From contig CAZGKW010000007.1 in the NCBI GenBank assembly GCA_964526295.1, positions 86,153-150,152 of the forward strand: a stretch of 64,000 bases of DNA, written 5' to 3'. The notes under the pieces are model-generated. The model worked only from the letters and a program-made list of their open reading frames with translations, had not been told where the DNA came from and did not search any database. This document shows, piece by piece, positions 26,284 through 35,548 of this stretch (the first letter of the stretch is position 1; the number at the start of each line of letters is the position of its first letter). Source of the stretch: CAZGKW01 sp964526295. GTDB taxonomy: Bacteria; Planctomycetota; Phycisphaerae; FEN-1346. Position numbers and translations under genes: made by a program.

Positions 26284-26688
26284 ATGAACGTCGACGGCAT
26301 CGCCCCGATGGTCGACATCGCCGTCTCGGGCCTGAGGGCCCAGTCGCTGAAGCTGAACCTGATCAGCGGCAACATCGCCAACTCGCAGACGGCGCGGACG
26401 CCCGAGGGCGTGCCCTATCGCCGCCGCGACCTCGTCCTCTCGACCGACGGCGACGACCTCAGCGGCGTCACGATCCTTGATATCGAAAAGGACATGAGCG
26501 ACTTCCGGTCCGTCCTGATGCCGGGCCATCCCCACGCCGACGAGAACGGCCACGTCCTCATGCCCAACGTCGACCTGCCGGTCGAGATGATGAACCTGGC
26601 ATTTGCCGCCCGGGCCTACCAGGCCAACGCGGCCGTCCTGAAGCGGTACCAGGACATGGTCGAGGTCACGATAGGCCTGCTGCGCTAG
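26284..26688 (+). CDS. flgC: Flagellar proximal rod protein FlgC
   Basis: The 134-residue protein shows ISGNIANSQTARTPEGVPYRR at the N-terminus, the rod/hook family motif. It ends with the FlgC-typical VEMMNLAFAARAYQANAAVL region. A GGAGGGAAGCC leader lies just before the ATG. It lies in the flgB-flgC-fliE block. Confidence 0.95.
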   Translation: MNVDGIAPMVDIAVSGLRAQSLKLNLISGNIANSQTARTPEGVPYRRRDLVLSTDGDDLSGVTILDIEKDMSDFRSVLMPGHPHADENGHVLMPNVDLPVEMMNLAFAARAYQANAAVLKRYQDMVEVTIGLLR

Positions 26689-26702
26689 CGAAGGAGCCGC
26701 TT

Positions 26703-27014
26703 GTGAATCTCTCGGGAATCCATTCGATCGGGACGCAGCCGGTCCTGAGGCCGCCGACCCATCAGATGGGGACCGGCGGCGCGGGCAAGGACCAGCCCGA
26801 ATTCGGCCAGATGCTCAAAGGCGCCATCGACAAGGTCGACCAGGTCCAGGCCGACTCGACCGCCACGGTTCAGCAGCTCCTGGCCGGCAAGAGCCAGGAC
26901 GTGCTGCCCGTGGTCCAGGCCGTGGCCAAGGCCGACATGAGCTTCAAGCTGCTGATCGGCGTCCGCAACAAGGTCATCGAGGCCTACAAGCAGACGATGA
27001 ACATGCAGGTCTAG
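26703..27014 (+). CDS. fliE: Flagellar hook-basal body protein FliE
   Basis: The 103-residue protein starts at GTG 26703, 14 bases after flgC. The C-terminal sequence VVQAVAKADMSFKLLIGVRNKVIEAYKQTMNMQV is the FliE helix pair that links the MS ring to the rod. Length and position are as expected. Confidence 0.93.
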   Translation: MNLSGIHSIGTQPVLRPPTHQMGTGGAGKDQPEFGQMLKGAIDKVDQVQADSTATVQQLLAGKSQDVLPVVQAVAKADMSFKLLIGVRNKVIEAYKQTMNMQV

Positions 27015-27052
27015 GCCCCCGCAGGACGGGGCCGCCTTTTCGGTGAGAGACC

Positions 27053-28636
27053 GTGGCAAATTTCCTCCAGACGGCCGGTGAAATCTGGCGCCGGATGGGC
27101 TTCCTCCAGCGCGTCGTCCTGTTGACCGTGCTGCTGGCGTGCGGGGCGGCGGCGGCCCTGCTCGTCGGATGGGTCCGCCGGCCCCACCTCGCCCTCCTCT
27201 ACGCGGGCCTCGAGCCCCAGGAGGCCGCCCGCATCGTCGAGCGCGTCCGCGAGGCAGGCGTCGCCTACGAGCTCCAGGACGGCGGCACCAGCGTCTACGT
27301 CGAAGCCGACACCGTCTATGGCCTGCGGCTCGACCTGGCCGGCGAGGGTCTCCCCACCGGGGGCCACCAGGGCTACAGCATCCTCGACAAGGAATCGATC
27401 GGCACGAGCCCGTTCACCCAGCGGGTCAACTACCAGCGGGCCATCGAGGGAGAGCTGGCCCGTACCATCGCGCTGCTGGAGGGCGTCAGCGGGGCACGCG
27501 TCCACATCGTCCAGCCCGAGCGGAAACTCTTCCGGGCCGGCAAGCAGGGCGCCACCGCGACGGTCGTCCTCCGCCTGAAACCGGGGTGGCGCCTGACGGC
27601 CGGCAACGTGGCCGCCGTCGTCCACCTCGTGGCCGGCAGCGTCCAGGACTGCCGGCCCGAGCAGGTCGTGGTCGTCGACGCCGCCGGTGACCTCCTCTCG
27701 GGCGAGATGGACGACGGGTTCGCCCGCGGCGCGGGGACGCTGCTGGACTACAAGACCCAGGTCGAGACCTACCTCGCCCGAAAGGCCGAGGACATGCTGG
27801 CCCTGGTCCTCGGCCCGGGCCGGGCCACCGTCAAGGTCGACGCCAAGATCGAGACCAGCAGCGTCAACCAGACGGTCGAGAAGTACGACCCCGACACCAA
27901 GGTCGCCAAAAAGGAGGAGATCACCGTCAAGGACGTTCGGACGGGCGGCGGCGGCGGGGGGGCCGGGGCCGGCGCGGGGGCCAGCGTCGATACCACCAAG
28001 GAAGAGACGACCCTGATGGACTACGCCCTCAGCCGAACCGTCGAAGAGACCATCAACATGCCCGGCAAGATCCTGTCGCTGTCGGTGGCGGCGTTCGTGG
28101 ACCTCTCGGGCGAAACGACCCCCACAGCCGGTGAAGCGGCGGCCGACGGCGGCGAGGGCGCCCCCACCCCCGCCGCCGCGGCCCCCAAGCTCGCCGTCGA
28201 GGACGCCGAGGAGATCATCCGAAACGCCGTCGGCCTCACGGAGACCGACACGCTCAAGGTCGTCAGCGTGCCGTTCCGCCGCCCCGAGGCGCCGGCGGCG
28301 GCGCCCGAGGAGGACGACCTGCTGGCCAGCCCGCAGTTCTACATGGACCTGGCGCAGCACGCGTCGCTGGGCATTCTGGTCGTCGGGGCCCTGCTGACGC
28401 TGAAGATCTTCGGCGGGGCCCGCAAGAAGCTGGCCGCCGAGGGCGGCGAGGGCCGGGCGCAGGTCGCCCCCGGGGGCGGCGGGGCCACCGTCAACCTGCT
28501 GGCGGGCGGCTCGGCCGGGGGCCTGCCTGGCAACGGCGACCTCAAGGGACGCATCACGGCCGCCCTCCAGGAGAACCCGGAGGAGGTGAAGCGGCTGTTC
28601 CGCGCGTGGGTCGAAGGAGACGGAGGGAACGCGTAG
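27053..28636 (+). CDS. fliF: Flagellar MS-ring protein FliF
   Basis: The 527-residue protein begins at GTG 27053. A first membrane helix (about 22-40, VVLLTVLLACGAAAALLVG) is followed by the YscJ/FliF domain (LALLYAGLEPQEAARIVERV, then ARVHIVQPERKLF). The ring-building region continues, with a Gly/Ala-rich insert near 300. A second helix lies at about 440-460 and a short cytoplasmic tail ends it. The tail (ENPEEVKRLFRAWVEGD) is the likely FliG-binding helix. It abuts fliG with no gap (TAG then GTG). Confidence 0.95.
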   Translation: MANFLQTAGEIWRRMGFLQRVVLLTVLLACGAAAALLVGWVRRPHLALLYAGLEPQEAARIVERVREAGVAYELQDGGTSVYVEADTVYGLRLDLAGEGLPTGGHQGYSILDKESIGTSPFTQRVNYQRAIEGELARTIALLEGVSGARVHIVQPERKLFRAGKQGATATVVLRLKPGWRLTAGNVAAVVHLVAGSVQDCRPEQVVVVDAAGDLLSGEMDDGFARGAGTLLDYKTQVETYLARKAEDMLALVLGPGRATVKVDAKIETSSVNQTVEKYDPDTKVAKKEEITVKDVRTGGGGGGAGAGAGASVDTTKEETTLMDYALSRTVEETINMPGKILSLSVAAFVDLSGETTPTAGEAAADGGEGAPTPAAAAPKLAVEDAEEIIRNAVGLTETDTLKVVSVPFRRPEAPAAAPEEDDLLASPQFYMDLAQHASLGILVVGALLTLKIFGGARKKLAAEGGEGRAQVAPGGGGATVNLLAGGSAGGLPGNGDLKGRITAALQENPEEVKRLFRAWVEGDGGNA

Positions 28637-29644
28637 GTGCCTCTGACGCCCGTCCAGAAAGCCGCCGCCCTGCTGCGACGCCTCGATCCCGGGGCCGCCG
28701 GCGAACTCTTGAAGGCCGCCCCACCCGAGGTGGTCCCCCGGATCGCCGCCGAGCTGGTCTATCTGAACGTCGGCGGCGAGATGCCCACCGGCATGGACCC
28801 CGACGGGCCGGTGGAGGAGTTCCTGGGCCTGCTGCACAGCCGCCGGACGGGAGGCGACCTCGAGGGCTTTGTCCGCCGCATGCTCGCCGAGGCCGTCGGC
28901 GAGAAACGATGCGACGAACTGTTCACCGAGGTCCAGCAGCTCGTCGAGGACCGCGACCCGTTCCTGTCGATCCGGTCGGCCGACGTCGAGAGCCTGGCCG
29001 GGGCCGTCGAGGGCGAGCATCCGCAGGTGGCGGCCCTGGTCCTGGGGGAGCTGTCGGCCGAGAAGAGCGCCCGCCTGGTGCCGCTGCTGGGCGACGACGT
29101 GCGGCTGGAGGCCGTCCGGCGGATGGTGGCGGGGGAGTCGGTGTGCCGGGACGCCCGCCGTCGGATCGCCGCCATGGTCCGCCAGCGGCTGGGGGCGCTC
29201 CGGGCCTCCGGTGCCGCCGGGGCGCGGCGGGCCGCCCCCTCGGAAAAGTTCCGCCGCGTGGCCCTGCTCCTGAGGAAACTCAAGACCGAGCTACGCGACG
29301 CCCTCATCCAGGGCATCGTCGATCAGGCCCCCGAGGCCGGGGCCGCCGTCCAGGACCTCATGGTCACCTGGGAGGACATCCCGTTGGTGGTCGACCGGGA
29401 CCTCCAGGACGTGCTCCGCGACGTCGACTCGCGGGAGCTGGCCCTGGCGCTGACCGAGGCCGACCCGAAGATTGCCGCCAAGGTCCGCGACAACATCTCC
29501 GAGCGGGCCGCCGCCATGATCGACGAGGAGACGTCCCTGATGAAGGCCCCCAAGGCCGAGGAGATCGAGGTGGCGAGGGAAGCGGTCCTGAAGTCTCTCC
29601 GCGAGAGGAACGCCGCCGGGAACCTGGGTTTCGAGGAGCAGTAG
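28637..29644 (+). CDS. fliG: Flagellar motor switch protein FliG
   Basis: The 335-residue protein starts at the GTG directly after the fliF stop. The three FliG domains are in order. The middle domain has EGEHPQVAALVLGELSAEKS (the EHPQ motif). The C-terminal domain has MVTWEDIPLVVDRDLQDVLRDVDSRELALAL, containing the charged torque helix that meets MotA. The C-terminus carries a longer acidic tail than usual (NLGFEEQ). Confidence 0.95.
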   Translation: MPLTPVQKAAALLRRLDPGAAGELLKAAPPEVVPRIAAELVYLNVGGEMPTGMDPDGPVEEFLGLLHSRRTGGDLEGFVRRMLAEAVGEKRCDELFTEVQQLVEDRDPFLSIRSADVESLAGAVEGEHPQVAALVLGELSAEKSARLVPLLGDDVRLEAVRRMVAGESVCRDARRRIAAMVRQRLGALRASGAAGARRAAPSEKFRRVALLLRKLKTELRDALIQGIVDQAPEAGAAVQDLMVTWEDIPLVVDRDLQDVLRDVDSRELALALTEADPKIAAKVRDNISERAAAMIDEETSLMKAPKAEEIEVAREAVLKSLRERNAAGNLGFEEQ

Positions 29645-29648
29645 GCCG

Positions 29649-30230
29649 ATGGTCCAGCGGGTCCAGATCGAGTTGCCCGCCCCCCTCAGGGACGTCAAGG
29701 CCGTCACCGCTGAGCCGGACGGCCCGGCGGCGTGCGGCACGCCGGAGGCCCCGGCCATCGCCCCCGGGCTGGCGCCAGCCGTGGAGCTCGCGAGGCAGCA
29801 GCTCGTCGGGGCCCGGCAGGCGCTCGGTCAGGCGGCCCAGCAAGTCGCCGCCCTGGAGGAGGACATCCTCCGCGAGGCCCGCGAGCACCTGGTGGACCTG
29901 GCAGCCGAAATCGCCCGCAAGGTTCTCGTGCAGGAGATCGAGGAGGGGCGGTACCGCATCGAGCCGATCGTGAAGGCCGCCCTGGAGAATGCCCCGTCCC
30001 GCCGCGAGATCGTCGTCCACCTGCACCCGGACGACTTTGCCCGGGCCCAGGAGGCTGCCGAGGCCGGCCCAGAGGGCGAAGGCGGGCACGGCCTGGCCGG
30101 CGTCCGCCTGTTCCCCGACCCGGCGGTGCGGCGGGCCGAGTGCAGGCTCGAAATGGCCGAGGGGTGCGTCGAGGTGGCCGTCGATATGGCCCTGGAGCGC
30201 CTCCGGCGGGAGATGAAGCAGGCGACCTGA
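29649..30230 (+). CDS. fliH: Flagellar export stator protein FliH
   Basis: The 193-residue protein has a Gln/Ala-rich coiled coil (ELARQQLVGARQALGQAAQQ) and the FliH C-terminal region (EIARKVLVQEIEEGRYRIEP, then VVHLHPDDFARAQ). It lies between fliG and fliI as usual. FliH regulates the FliI ATPase and docks it on the C-ring. It is shorter than enterobacterial FliH. Confidence 0.88.
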   Translation: MVQRVQIELPAPLRDVKAVTAEPDGPAACGTPEAPAIAPGLAPAVELARQQLVGARQALGQAAQQVAALEEDILREAREHLVDLAAEIARKVLVQEIEEGRYRIEPIVKAALENAPSRREIVVHLHPDDFARAQEAAEAGPEGEGGHGLAGVRLFPDPAVRRAECRLEMAEGCVEVAVDMALERLRREMKQAT

Positions 30231-30232
30231 CC

Positions 30233-31630
30233 ATGAGCGGAATCGACTGGGACAACCTCAAGGACCGCGTCCGGTCGGCGGACCTGCTCTCGTGCAGCGG
30301 CAGCGTCGTCCGGGTGACCGGCATGAAGGTCGAGTCGCAGGGCCCCCCCGTCGGGGTGGGCCGGCTCTGCACCATCCACGCCGACGGCGGCCGGCGCGAG
30401 ATTGCCGCCGAGGTCGTGGGGTTCCACCACGAGCACCGGATCCTCATGCCCCTGGAGGACACGACGGGCGTTGGCCCGGGCGACCGGGTGACGTCGCGTC
30501 TGTCGCCGCGGACGATCCGCCTGGGGCCGGCCGCCCTGGGACGGGTCCTGGACGGCCTCGGGCGGCCGATCGACGGCCGGGGGCCGCTCGACGGGCCGGA
30601 CCTCTGCCCGCTCGACCGCGACAGCCCCCCGCCGATGGGCCGGCCCCCCATCGCCGAGCCGCTCGTCTTCGGCATCCGGGCGTTCGACGGCCTGCTGACC
30701 TGCGGCAAGGGCCAGCGGGTGGGCATCTTCTCGGGCAGCGGCGTCGGCAAGAGCATGCTCCTCGGGGAGATCGCCCGCACCAGCGACGCCGACGTCAACG
30801 TCGTGGCCCTGATCGGCGAACGGGGCCGCGAGGTCCGCCAGTTCCTGGAGACGTCGCTCGGCCCCGAGGGCCTCGCCCGAAGCGTGGTCGTCGTCGCCAC
30901 GAGCGACCGGGCCGCCATCCAGCGGATCAAGGCCGCTTCGCTGGCCGTTACGATCGCCGAGTACTTCCGCGACCGGGGCCGGGACGTGCTCTTCATGATG
31001 GACTCGGTGACGCGCCTGGCGCACGCCCAGCGGGAGATCGGCCTCTCGGCCGGCGAGCCGCCCACCACCAAGGGCTATTGCCCCAGCGTCTTCAGCCTGC
31101 TGCCGAAACTGACCGAACGGCTCGGGACCGCCCCAAGCGGGAGCATCACGGGCATCCTGACCGTCCTGGTCGAGGCCGACGACATGAACGACCCGGTGGC
31201 CGACTGCCTCCGGTCGCTGCTGGACGGCCACGTCGTCCTGTCGCGCCGCCTGGCCGAGCTGGGCCACTACCCGGCGGTCGACATCCTGGGCAGCATCAGC
31301 CGGCTGATGGACGCCGTCGTCAGCCGCGAGCACCTGCTGGCCGCCCGAAAGCTCAAGGCCATCTATGCGACTTACCAGGGGGCCGAGGACTTGATCAACA
31401 TCGGGGCGTTCAAGCCCGGCAGCAACCGGCGGATCGACACGGCCGTCTCGCTGATCGACCGGGTCAACGGCTTTCTCGTGCAGCCGCTCGGCACGCGGTC
31501 GGCGTTCGACGAGACCGTCGCCGAGCTGCTGGCGATCACCGAATCGTGGACGTTCCTGATGCCGGATGACCAGGGCGACGGCGGCGCCGCGGCGGCGCCC
31601 GTCGCGTCCGGCAGCGGAGTCGGCGAATGA
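30233..31630 (+). CDS. fliI: Flagellar export ATPase FliI
   Basis: The 465-residue protein starts at ATG 30233, two bases after fliH. Walker A GSGVGKSM is near residue 168 and the Walker B strand is VLFMMDSVTRLAHAQREIGL. The type III ATPase signature GYCPSVFSLLPKLTERLG is present. Length and synteny with fliH and fliJ leave little doubt. Its C-terminal tail is Ala/Gly-rich and overlaps fliJ by 4 bases. Confidence 0.96.
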   Translation: MSGIDWDNLKDRVRSADLLSCSGSVVRVTGMKVESQGPPVGVGRLCTIHADGGRREIAAEVVGFHHEHRILMPLEDTTGVGPGDRVTSRLSPRTIRLGPAALGRVLDGLGRPIDGRGPLDGPDLCPLDRDSPPPMGRPPIAEPLVFGIRAFDGLLTCGKGQRVGIFSGSGVGKSMLLGEIARTSDADVNVVALIGERGREVRQFLETSLGPEGLARSVVVVATSDRAAIQRIKAASLAVTIAEYFRDRGRDVLFMMDSVTRLAHAQREIGLSAGEPPTTKGYCPSVFSLLPKLTERLGTAPSGSITGILTVLVEADDMNDPVADCLRSLLDGHVVLSRRLAELGHYPAVDILGSISRLMDAVVSREHLLAARKLKAIYATYQGAEDLINIGAFKPGSNRRIDTAVSLIDRVNGFLVQPLGTRSAFDETVAELLAITESWTFLMPDDQGDGGAAAAPVASGSGVGE

Positions 31631-32097
31631 AACGCTTCGCCTGGAAGCTCCAACGGGTGCTGGACATCACGGCCCAGCGGGAGAAGGCCCTGAAAGGGGA
31701 GCTTTTCGCGCTGGCCCGGGCGATCGTCCAGGTCCGCGAGGCGGTCGCGGCCCGCCGGGCCGTCCTCAGGACGCTCCTGGCCGAGCTGGCCGAGAGGCGC
31801 CTCGAAGAACGGCTCGCCGAGCAGGTGATCGTCCTGGACACGCTCGAGGCGGCCCAGGGCGAGCTCCGCCGCCTCGGCGACCACCTCGACGAGCTGGAGA
31901 CGGAGCGGGCCGCGACCCAGGAGCGGTTCCTCCGGACCCGCTCGACGCGGCGGGCCCTGGAGCGCCGCCGGGAGCAGGCCCGCGCCGAGCACGAGCGGGA
32001 GGCCGGCAAGCGCGAGCAGCAGGGCTTCGACGAGATCGCGCACGTCGCGTTCACCCGCGAGACCGCCCCCCAACCGACCGAGGTGTTCGAGCGGTAG
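31627..32097 (+). CDS. fliJ: Flagellar export chaperone FliJ
   Basis: The 156-residue protein is almost entirely coiled coil (KRFAWKLQRVLDITAQREKA start, then long Arg/Glu/Leu heptads), as in FliJ. The start overlaps the fliI stop. Identity rests on the typical N-terminal FxW-x-L-x-x-VLD-x-x-x-x-x-E pattern and position. Confidence 0.85.
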   Translation: MKRFAWKLQRVLDITAQREKALKGELFALARAIVQVREAVAARRAVLRTLLAELAERRLEERLAEQVIVLDTLEAAQGELRRLGDHLDELETERAATQERFLRTRSTRRALERRREQARAEHEREAGKREQQGFDEIAHVAFTRETAPQPTEVFER

Positions 32098-32106
32098 GAG
32101 ACCGTC

Positions 32107-32760
32107 ATGGCTCGAAAGAAGACCCTCATCCTCATCCTCGTGACGATCGGGCTGGCCGGGTTCGGCCTCTCGTTCGCCGCGACGCGGTTCCTGGCGGTGG
32201 GTCCGAAGGAGGCGACGGGCGAATCGCCCGGCGGCCGGCCGGGCGTCTCGCCGGGTCGCCCGGGCGAGGACGCCTTCGCCCAGGCGACGCGGCTGGAGGA
32301 ACGCCACCTCTACGACCTGATCGGCGAGGTCCGGAAGAAGCTCCGCGAGGCCGACCGGCGGGACGCCCAGCTCGCCCTCGACGAGAACCGCGTCAAGATG
32401 GTCCGGGAGGAGCTGAAGGAGGAGGCCCAGCGGCTGGAAGACCTTCGCGTCCAGGTCGCCGCCGCCGTCGCCGGCCTCAAGGAGGCCCGGGCCCAGCTCC
32501 AGAAGGACCGCGTCGCCATCCAGGAAGAGGAGGAGGCGAACCTGAAGCGCCTCGCCGGCAGCTACAACACGATGAGCGCCGAGGCCGCCTCGGCCATCCT
32601 CGAGAGCATGTGCCACAACGACCAGCAGGAGGACGCCGTCAAGATCCTCCGCTACATGAACGAACGGAACGTGGGCAAGGTCCTGTCGGCCGTGCGGGAC
32701 CCGGCCCTGGCGGCCCGGCTCTCGGACGGGCTGAAACGAATCCAGCAAAGCGAGGGATAA
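32107..32760 (+). CDS. MotE-like membrane protein with MgtE-N-type domain
   Basis: The 217-residue protein has one N-terminal membrane helix (LILILVTIGLAGFGLSFAA) and a disordered Gly/Pro linker. A coiled coil (REELKEEAQRLEDLRVQVAA) and a C-terminal MgtE-N-like helical domain follow (SYNTMSAEAASAILESMCHN, then ILRYMNERNVGKVLSAVRDP). Proteins with this layout between fliJ and motA are known as MotE in alphaproteobacteria, where MotE is a chaperone of the periplasmic stator protein MotC. No MotC is seen here. It may stabilise the two MotB-like proteins. Confidence 0.75.
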   Translation: MARKKTLILILVTIGLAGFGLSFAATRFLAVGPKEATGESPGGRPGVSPGRPGEDAFAQATRLEERHLYDLIGEVRKKLREADRRDAQLALDENRVKMVREELKEEAQRLEDLRVQVAAAVAGLKEARAQLQKDRVAIQEEEEANLKRLAGSYNTMSAEAASAILESMCHNDQQEDAVKILRYMNERNVGKVLSAVRDPALAARLSDGLKRIQQSEG

Positions 32761-32763
32761 GCC

Positions 32764-33534
32764 GTGGACATCGCCACTATTCTGGGCCTTCTGGCCGGTT
32801 TCGCCTGCGTCATAACCGCCATCGTCGCGGGCGGCGGGGCGGGCATGTTCTTCAACATCCCGGCCATGATGATCACCGTCGGGGGCATGGTCTCGGCCAC
32901 GCTCATCCACTTCTCCCTGGGCACGGTCATGAGAATCTTCGCCCTGGCCCGGAAGACCCTGTTCAACCAGATGCCCTCCGAGCAGTCGCTCATCCAGAAC
33001 ATGGTCGACTACGCCGCCATCAACCGCCGCGACGGGGCCCTGGCCCTGGAGGAGCAGGTCCGCAACCTCCGCGACCCGTTCCTCGTCAAGGGCATGCAGA
33101 TGCTCATCGACGGCCAGAACGAGACGGCCATCGAGAAGCAGCTCGGCCTGGAGGTCCAGTACCTTCAGGAACGCCACGCCACCGGCAAGAAGGTCCTGGA
33201 GTTCATGGGCGCCAGCGCCCCGGCTTTCGGCATGATCGGGACCCTCATCGGCCTCATCCAGATGCTGCGGAACCTGGAGGACCCGAGCGGCATCGGCATC
33301 GGCATGGCCACCGCCCTGATCACCACCTTCTACGGGGCCCTCATGGCCAACCTCGTGTTCCTGCCCCTGGCCGGCAAGCTCGACCTCCGCTCCAAGAAGG
33401 AGACCGTCCAGAAGGAGATGATCATCGAGGGCCTCCTGGCCATCGTCCGCGGCGAAGGACCCACCGCCGTCCGCGAACGCATGCAGGCCTTCGTATCCGC
33501 CAAGCAGCGCGAAGAACTGAAGCCTTCGGTCTAG
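32764..33534 (+). CDS. motA: Flagellar stator protein MotA
   Basis: The 256-residue protein starts at GTG 32764. Four membrane helices, the large cytoplasmic loop (residues about 55-150) and the conserved APAFGMIGTLIGLIQMLRNL then GIGMATALITTFYGALMANL are as in the PomA/MotA group. The helix sequences resemble the sodium-type members, but ion choice cannot be settled from this. One motA serves two motB-like genes downstream. Confidence 0.93.
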   Translation: MDIATILGLLAGFACVITAIVAGGGAGMFFNIPAMMITVGGMVSATLIHFSLGTVMRIFALARKTLFNQMPSEQSLIQNMVDYAAINRRDGALALEEQVRNLRDPFLVKGMQMLIDGQNETAIEKQLGLEVQYLQERHATGKKVLEFMGASAPAFGMIGTLIGLIQMLRNLEDPSGIGIGMATALITTFYGALMANLVFLPLAGKLDLRSKKETVQKEMIIEGLLAIVRGEGPTAVRERMQAFVSAKQREELKPSV

Positions 33535-33543
33535 GACAGCGAC

Positions 33544-34227
33544 GTGGCACGACGTGAACCGCCATCCGACGACGGACCGTCCCAGGAGTGGATGGTCACG
33601 TTCAGCGACTGCATGACCCTCCTGCTGACGTTCTTCGTCATGCTCCTGACGTACGCCTCGTTCGAGAAAGAATCGTCGTTCAGCGTCTCGGGCTCCCTCA
33701 TCGAGCGAAACGACCCCTCGGTCCACGCCCGCAAGCACCACCCCCTGGACCACCCCACCGACCCCCCGCCTCGCGAGATCGACCGCACCGAGCATGGCTC
33801 GGAAAAACCGACCCACGACCGGCTGGAGCCGAACCTACGGCCCCGCGACAGCCTCGACCTGACGAGCATCGACGCCTACCGCGACCGGCGGACCCTGACG
33901 ATCCCCAGCCGGCTCCTCTTCTGGGGCCAGGGAGCCCAACTGAGGCCCGAGGGACGCGACCTTCTCGACCCCGTCGCCGGCTACCTCCGGCTCGTCTCGA
34001 GCCGCGTCGTCGTCCGTGAGACCAGCGGCTCGAGCCGCCGTCCGGTCCCCTCGCGGGAGGCCGACGAGGACCGGGCCCTCGGCCGGGCCTGGGCCGTCAT
34101 GAACTACTTCACCCAGGGCGCCGACCTGGAGGTCGAGCGGTTCAGCCTCTCGACCTCTCCGGGGTCGGACGCCCCGGACGAACCGGCCGTCGTCATCGCC
34201 GTCCTCAACCCGGAGGCCTACCCGTGA
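33544..34227 (+). CDS. MotB-like stator protein 1, degenerate peptidoglycan-binding domain
   Basis: The 227-residue protein has the MotB plug/helix start WMVTFSDCMTLLLTFFVMLL with the ion-binding Asp present. The C-terminal OmpA-like region is poor. The usual G-H-T-D position reads VVVRETSGSSRRPVPSREAD, and the following conserved N-x-x-LS-x-x-RA pattern is only partly kept. It may not bind peptidoglycan on its own. It starts 10 bases after motA and overlaps the next gene. Confidence 0.85.
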   Translation: MARREPPSDDGPSQEWMVTFSDCMTLLLTFFVMLLTYASFEKESSFSVSGSLIERNDPSVHARKHHPLDHPTDPPPREIDRTEHGSEKPTHDRLEPNLRPRDSLDLTSIDAYRDRRTLTIPSRLLFWGQGAQLRPEGRDLLDPVAGYLRLVSSRVVVRETSGSSRRPVPSREADEDRALGRAWAVMNYFTQGADLEVERFSLSTSPGSDAPDEPAVVIAVLNPEAYP

Positions 34228-34979
34228 GGCCCTTCCGCCGCAAGAGGACCGAAGGCGGGAACAAGACCCCCGGGTGGATCGTCTCGTTCACCGACATGAT
34301 CACGCTGCTGCTGTCGTTCTTCATCATGCTCCAGGCCCTGGCTCGGGACCAGGGCGGGGCCCTGTTCTTCCAGGGGCAGGGGGCGTTCCGGCGGGCCATC
34401 GCCGGCCTCGGCGTGCCCGACTGGGTCTTCGGGAAGCGGGAAGGGCCCGACCTGAAGTACCGCAAGGTCCACTACCCCATGGAGGAGGACCCGTCGAACA
34501 AGGCCCCCACCCGTGTCATCAGCGAGGAGGACGAAAAAGTCCGCAAGCTCTTCGAGGATCTTCGCCGATTAGCTCAAGCGAAGGCGTCCGACTACGGGGG
34601 GGCGCCCGTCCGGCTCATCACGACGCCCATCCGCTTCGACCCGCTGGGCACCGACCTCGACCCGGAGGCCCGGGCGTTCCTGAAGGACTTCACCCGGGGG
34701 CTCCTGCGAAGCGCCGGGGGCGCCGCCCCGAGCGTCCACGTGATCGGCCTGGCGCCCGATGAGGCCGACCCGAAGGACCAGTGGGCCCTCTCGAGCCGGC
34801 GGGCCCGGGCCGTCGAGCGGTTCATCGAGGCCGCCCTGCCGGAAGCCCTGCACGACGCCGGCGCCAACGTCGACGCCTGGGGCGCAGGCGCCGGCGGGCG
34901 ATGGACCGACAGCCGCGGACCCGACGGCCTCCAGCGGTTCATCCTGCTGGCCGTCATGGAATCCGAACCCGAATCCTAG
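34224..34979 (+). CDS. MotB-like stator protein 2
   Basis: The 251-residue protein starts at GTG 34224 inside the previous stop. It has the MotB helix start IVSFTDMITLLLSFFIMLQAL, again with the ion-binding Asp. Its OmpA-like domain keeps WALSSRRARAVERFIEAALP, but the G-H-T-D position reads VIGLAPDEAD. It is clearly a paralogue of the preceding gene with a different linker (PSNKAPTRVISEEDEKVRKL). Two MotB-type subunits per MotA suggest a heteromeric stator. Confidence 0.87.
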   Translation: MRPFRRKRTEGGNKTPGWIVSFTDMITLLLSFFIMLQALARDQGGALFFQGQGAFRRAIAGLGVPDWVFGKREGPDLKYRKVHYPMEEDPSNKAPTRVISEEDEKVRKLFEDLRRLAQAKASDYGGAPVRLITTPIRFDPLGTDLDPEARAFLKDFTRGLLRSAGGAAPSVHVIGLAPDEADPKDQWALSSRRARAVERFIEAALPEALHDAGANVDAWGAGAGGRWTDSRGPDGLQRFILLAVMESEPES

Positions 34980-34987
34980 GCACGCCC

Positions 34988-35548
34988 ATGGCCGACGAAA
35001 CCGACCGACCCCAAAGCGACCCGCAGGAGACCGACGCCGACGCCCAGAGACTCCCCGGCGAGACCGACCAGGGACACGGCCGGCACGTCCTGGTCCTCTA
35101 CGCCGGCGTCGCCGTCATTGCCGCCGCCGCCGGCTATGCCACGGCGATGATGGCCGGGTGCAGCGGCAATGGGCCGCCCGTCCCGCCCGATGCCGCCCCT
35201 GTCACGATCGGCGAGGACCCCCAGGAGGTCCTCTACGTCGACTTCGAACCGATCACGGTCAACCTGGACGAGCCCCGTCTGGCCCGCTATATCTCCGTGA
35301 AGCTGGCCCTGGCCATCCCGGCCGACCGGGCCGACCAGGAGACCCTTGGCCTGATCGAGAGCAAGCGGCGGGTCTTGAGCGATTGGCTGACGGGCTACTT
35401 CGCGAGCTGCTCGCTGGAGGACGTCCGCGGGGCCGTCAACATGGGCCGCATGCGGCGCGAGATCCTCGACGCCTTCAACGAGAAGCTCTGGCCCGACCAG
35501 AAACCCCGGATCACCCAGGTGCTGTTCACGAGGTTCACGGTGTCATGA
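34988..35548 (+). CDS. fliL: Flagellar basal body-associated protein FliL
   Basis: The 186-residue protein has a single membrane helix (HVLVLYAGVAVIAAAAGYAT). The FliL periplasmic domain follows (LYVDFEPITVNLDEPRLARY, then VLSDWLTGYFASCSLEDVRG), with the usual C-terminal ITQVLFTRFTVS. FliL rings surround the stator. It lies between motB and fliM as in many bacteria and overlaps fliM by ATGA. Confidence 0.92.
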   Translation: MADETDRPQSDPQETDADAQRLPGETDQGHGRHVLVLYAGVAVIAAAAGYATAMMAGCSGNGPPVPPDAAPVTIGEDPQEVLYVDFEPITVNLDEPRLARYISVKLALAIPADRADQETLGLIESKRRVLSDWLTGYFASCSLEDVRGAVNMGRMRREILDAFNEKLWPDQKPRITQVLFTRFTVS

